DNA of 64,000 bases, taken from NCBI GenBank assembly GCA_028023455.1, contig JAQFVV010012404.1, positions 14,803,000 to 14,866,999 on the forward strand, given 5' to 3'. Below are positions 60,900-64,000 of this stretch, piece by piece; the stretch's first letter is position 1, and each line of letters starts with the position of its first letter. The notes below the pieces were generated by a model that saw only the letters and a list, made by a program, of their open reading frames with translations, was not told where the DNA came from and did no database searches. The translations under genes and the position numbers were made by a program. The DNA is from Epiperipatus broadwayi (lineage: Eukaryota; Onychophora; Udeonychophora; Euonychophora; Peripatidae).

Positions 60900-61359
60900 G
60901 TAAGTAATTTCAATTGCGCTTTATGCAAAAAAAGTGAAGCTTGTCTAAAATATTATTAAAGAGTTATATGGCTAAGCGCTTTCAGAGAACTTAAGTCTCC
61001 ATATTTATAGCCTACTTTAATTGAAGTTTAGCAGTGATTTATGCAAAATTTATGTAAAGTTTTCTTTCATAAAGACCATTTTCTGGAGATTGCAAAGCAT
61101 GATTCTTTTCAGTTTATTGCAAATGACAACTGTGCAATAAACCGAAAAGAATCATGCTTTGCAATGTCCAGAAAATGGTTTTTATGAAAGAAAACTTTGC
61201 ATAAATTTTGCATAAATCACCGCTAAACTTTAATTAAAGTAGGCTATGAATATGGAGACTTAAGTTCTCTGAAAGCGCTTAGCCATATAACTCTTTAATA
61301 ATATTTTAGACAAGCTTCACTTTTTTTTTTTTGCGTAAAGTGCAATTGAAATTACTTAC
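60900..61359. mobile_element. 460-bp foldback element
   Basis: Arms 60900 to about 61115 and about 61137-61359, roughly 95% complementary, with a loop of about 20 nt (tgcaaatgacaactgtgc). Ends GTAAGTAATTTCAATTGC and GCAATTGAAATTACTTAC. The flank bases tat on both sides allow a 2-3-bp duplication (TA or TAT). No coding potential; superfamily not assigned. Confidence 0.8.
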
Positions 61360-62614
61360 TATTTGAAGTAGAAAACTAGTATTTTATTTCAAAATATTTT
61401 TATATATATTATTTTTAACTTATTAGTATTGGCACAAAAATAAAAGCATTCAATATAAAATATTATACATATTTATATTATTTTTAACATTTTTATTATT
61501 GGGATCTTTTTTATAATTATTACAAATTTTAATTAAAATAAAAAATAAAAATATCACAGTCCTTTGTGATATTTGAAAGAAAATCCTGCATTAAAATCAA
61601 TGCCATTATTATTTTGTCTATGAAAAAAGCATTTTTTAAAAATAAATTTTTACAATAAAGAGAAATAAAGACTTAAAAAAACTTTTACAATCAAGAGAAA
61701 CTAAGTTTTATTTTTATTTCTATTTGAATTTGCCATAAATATTTTTTACTTATTTTTTTTTTTAACAAACAATATATCACTCTCTTGTGTACATCACTGA
61801 AAACTTACTGAACCAATATCAACATGTCTGAAATTTGGTACACCAAACAAATGAGGAGACCATCTTGAAATATTTTATGGTCATATTGTCTTGGAATCTA
61901 TTTCTAACACAATGTTAAAATTTTAATGAAATTTATTTGATAAAAGTATGTTAAAATTCAATTACAAAATGTATTCAAAACAAACAGATAAACAAGCAGA
62001 ATTTCTAAATTAAATAAAAGCATTTTCAAAGTGAAAGAAATGTATAATAAAAAAACTAAATATTAAACATTTCTATCTATTATTATTTTACAACAGATTA
62101 ATACAATCCTTAACAATTGCTACAAAATTGCTTATTTTTGAGACATTTTATATGGCAATGCTATCATTTCATCTTTTCTTCAGTATTTTGTGGTTATCTA
62201 CCATGTTCATTTGACAATACATATGTTTTGCATAAAAATCATTAATTAAAATTATTAGTTTAAAAAACATTTGAAGATGTGAGTATGAAGATGTCAATAT
62301 CATAAGCCCTCATACAATACTTGAATATGAAAGCACTTCAACAATGTTTGATTTAACTAATAGCATTTAGCCTGAAGGCAATTTTTTGTTTTAGTACTTA
62401 AAGATAAAAAACTCAAATTTTCAATAATTTATTTACATATTTAAACTCACTTTTGCAATATATTTGTAAATATTTATTTTAAATTGAAATATATAATTAA
62501 TAGATAATTCAACTATAAATAATTTCTTTCTTTTCTAAGCTAATGCAGTACTGACTATTAATGAAAACATTCATAGAAAGGTAGTTTTTTTTTGTAAAAA
62601 AATATTCAGTTTTT
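61360..62614. other. No gene seen
   Basis: AT-rich filler with poly-T and poly-A tracts; nothing recognisable. Confidence 0.5.
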
Positions 62615-62677
62615 TATTACTGCCTAGCATGCTTTCAGTACAAACATATTATACTGAAAGCATACTAAGCAGTAATA
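62615..62677. repeat. 63-nt hairpin, 26-bp stem
   Basis: TATTACTGCCTAGCATGCTT then TCAGTA pairs with its complement over 26 positions with two mismatches; the loop is caaacatatta. Size and shape resemble a pre-miRNA or a miniature foldback element. Half of it (gaaagcatgctaggcag) occurs alone at 20406-20422, which favours a repeat family over a unique RNA gene. Confidence 0.6.
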
Positions 62678-64000
62678 GTCTTTTTTTTTAAAAAAAAATT
62701 ATCTTTTCTGTGGATGTTTCATTAACAATTAATAGATATGCACATTTTGATTAAATATAAACAAACTAGAAGAGATTTTAGCTCCAATTACTTTCTACGA
62801 AATATCTGTTATTTTGCTACTATGCTTAAGCAATAACCAATCTCACCTGGCTGGTAAAACTGCTCATTTTATATTAATATTGATAATTCAATTGGCTTGA
62901 TGTTAAAGCATAAATATTTGACTGTTATCATTTTCCATAAAGCATATTCTAATATGTTCCAAAATTAATCAAAGCAGAGACAGAAATTCATTTTATTAAT
63001 TAATTTTGATTAAGAAATCTTATATTGTAGTATACAATTAATGGATAAGAACATCTTAGAAATATATGTACACAGGTTTGAAGATATGTCAGCTCTAATC
63101 AACATACATAAAACATTTATTATTTGGTTATCATATAATGATGTCACTCCATGACAGCTTATGAGAGATGATTGCTAAAATGTATACACACATATTTCAG
63201 AATGATTTTTTAAAAATTTTGTGTCAAGTTTTTTTTACCAATGTTAATTAATGAAATCTAATTGCCTTGATTGGTGTTTACCCAAATTGTAATAGGCTAA
63301 ATTATAGAAAAAAAATGTAGTGTCAAATATTTACACTTTAGCACCAAATTTTGCATTTTACCAATATTATTATAAAGTAAATAATTTGTTATATTTATAA
63401 AGAAAATTAGGAATATTGTATGACAACTAATAATGGATATTTCTTGAATTTATGCATACTATAGGACAATTTGTCAATTTTTTACATATATTTATGCATA
63501 GAGATTGAAGTTGATATTTATTCAGACTTGTTTCCATGTATGCTGTTAATACAATATTATATAGGTGTTAAAAGCATGAAACTAAAATAATCAATAAAAT
63601 ATTTAAAATTATCCAAAGATCACAATTAAACAAAACTAGCCAATGAAAATAAATTCTGTTAAATAATCATGATTTTGTTATATAGTTTATTTTCTTTCAC
63701 TAATATTGCTTAATTTTGAATTTGGAGTAATTTTAAATATTATATAGGGTACAATGCTACTGAAGCTACTGTTATAAGGATGCATCTTCATTGAATTAAA
63801 GAAAATAATCAACTAGCATTATTAGTTGGACGTTCATAAGAAGTTCAAGTGTTCAAAATGACAGAATTGATACAATCAGCTGACTTGAACTCCAGACTTT
63901 TTCATTGCATTACATCATGCCAAAGCTGATCAATGATTGTCAGATCTCATTTATATCAAATATAGGCGGGGATAGAATATATTGGATAACTATAATTAGG
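62678..64000. other. No gene seen
   Basis: AT-rich to the end of the window with no supported frame, element end or RNA gene. Confidence 0.5.

Overview
This window is animal (metazoan) intergenic DNA. It is very AT-rich and has no convincing host gene. The only long intact reading frame is a transposase. Everything else I can identify is mobile-element DNA at various stages of decay: a complete hAT transposon, Penelope-like elements (PLEs), foldback/MITE-type elements, solo-LTR-like blocks, LINE relics, tRNA-derived sequences, a long imperfect TCTA microsatellite and old tandem repeats. Many PLEs, two different hAT lineages, an RTE-type LINE and the AT bias suggest an invertebrate (cephalopod or other mollusc, cnidarian or chelicerate are all possible). 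I cannot name the species from sequence alone.

Layout. 1-2161: no gene. 2170-6747: complete hAT element with an 8-bp target duplication and an intact 831-codon transposase. 7.15-8.33 kb: debris resembling the 5' part of an LTR element. 9.5-11.4 kb: solo-LTR-like block. 11.64-12.08 kb: piggyBac-like fragment. 14.76-15.7 kb: relic of a second hAT transposase. 16.06-20.26 kb: a PLE built as two head-to-head arms and split by a TA-inserting TIR element. 21.05-23.16 kb: a 2.1-kb palindrome with a perfect 9-bp target duplication and a smaller palindrome inside each arm. 28.9-32.4 kb: two more inverted PLEs. 32.9-35.7 kb: second solo-LTR-like block. 36.3-36.9 kb: old tandem repeat. 38.7-39.7 kb: a PLE-type inverted dimer with one hammerhead ribozyme per arm. 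41.2 kb: SINE-like. 42.9 kb: LINE remnant. 46.8-54.4 kb: a 7.6-kb inverted repeat centred on a TCTA/TAGA microsatellite and hosting four insertions. 56.2 kb: tRNA-containing foldback. 56.65-59.27 kb: RTE-like LINE relic. 60.7-62.7 kb: three foldbacks or hairpins.

Main result. At least six insertions share one architecture: two copies of the same PLE end face outward in inverted orientation. Where target duplications can be read (9-14 bp at four loci), one arm carries the complete 3' tail and the inverted arm stops about 35-53 nt short of it. Sizes run from 4.2 kb (RT plus GIY-YIG endonuclease relics) to 121 bp. One member carries compact hammerhead ribozymes with a self-complementary stem III (ACUAGU), the kind reported for PLEs and thought to work as RNA dimers. 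Inverted dimers plus dimer-type ribozymes point to a common insertion or RNA-processing route, and this is the part most worth following up.
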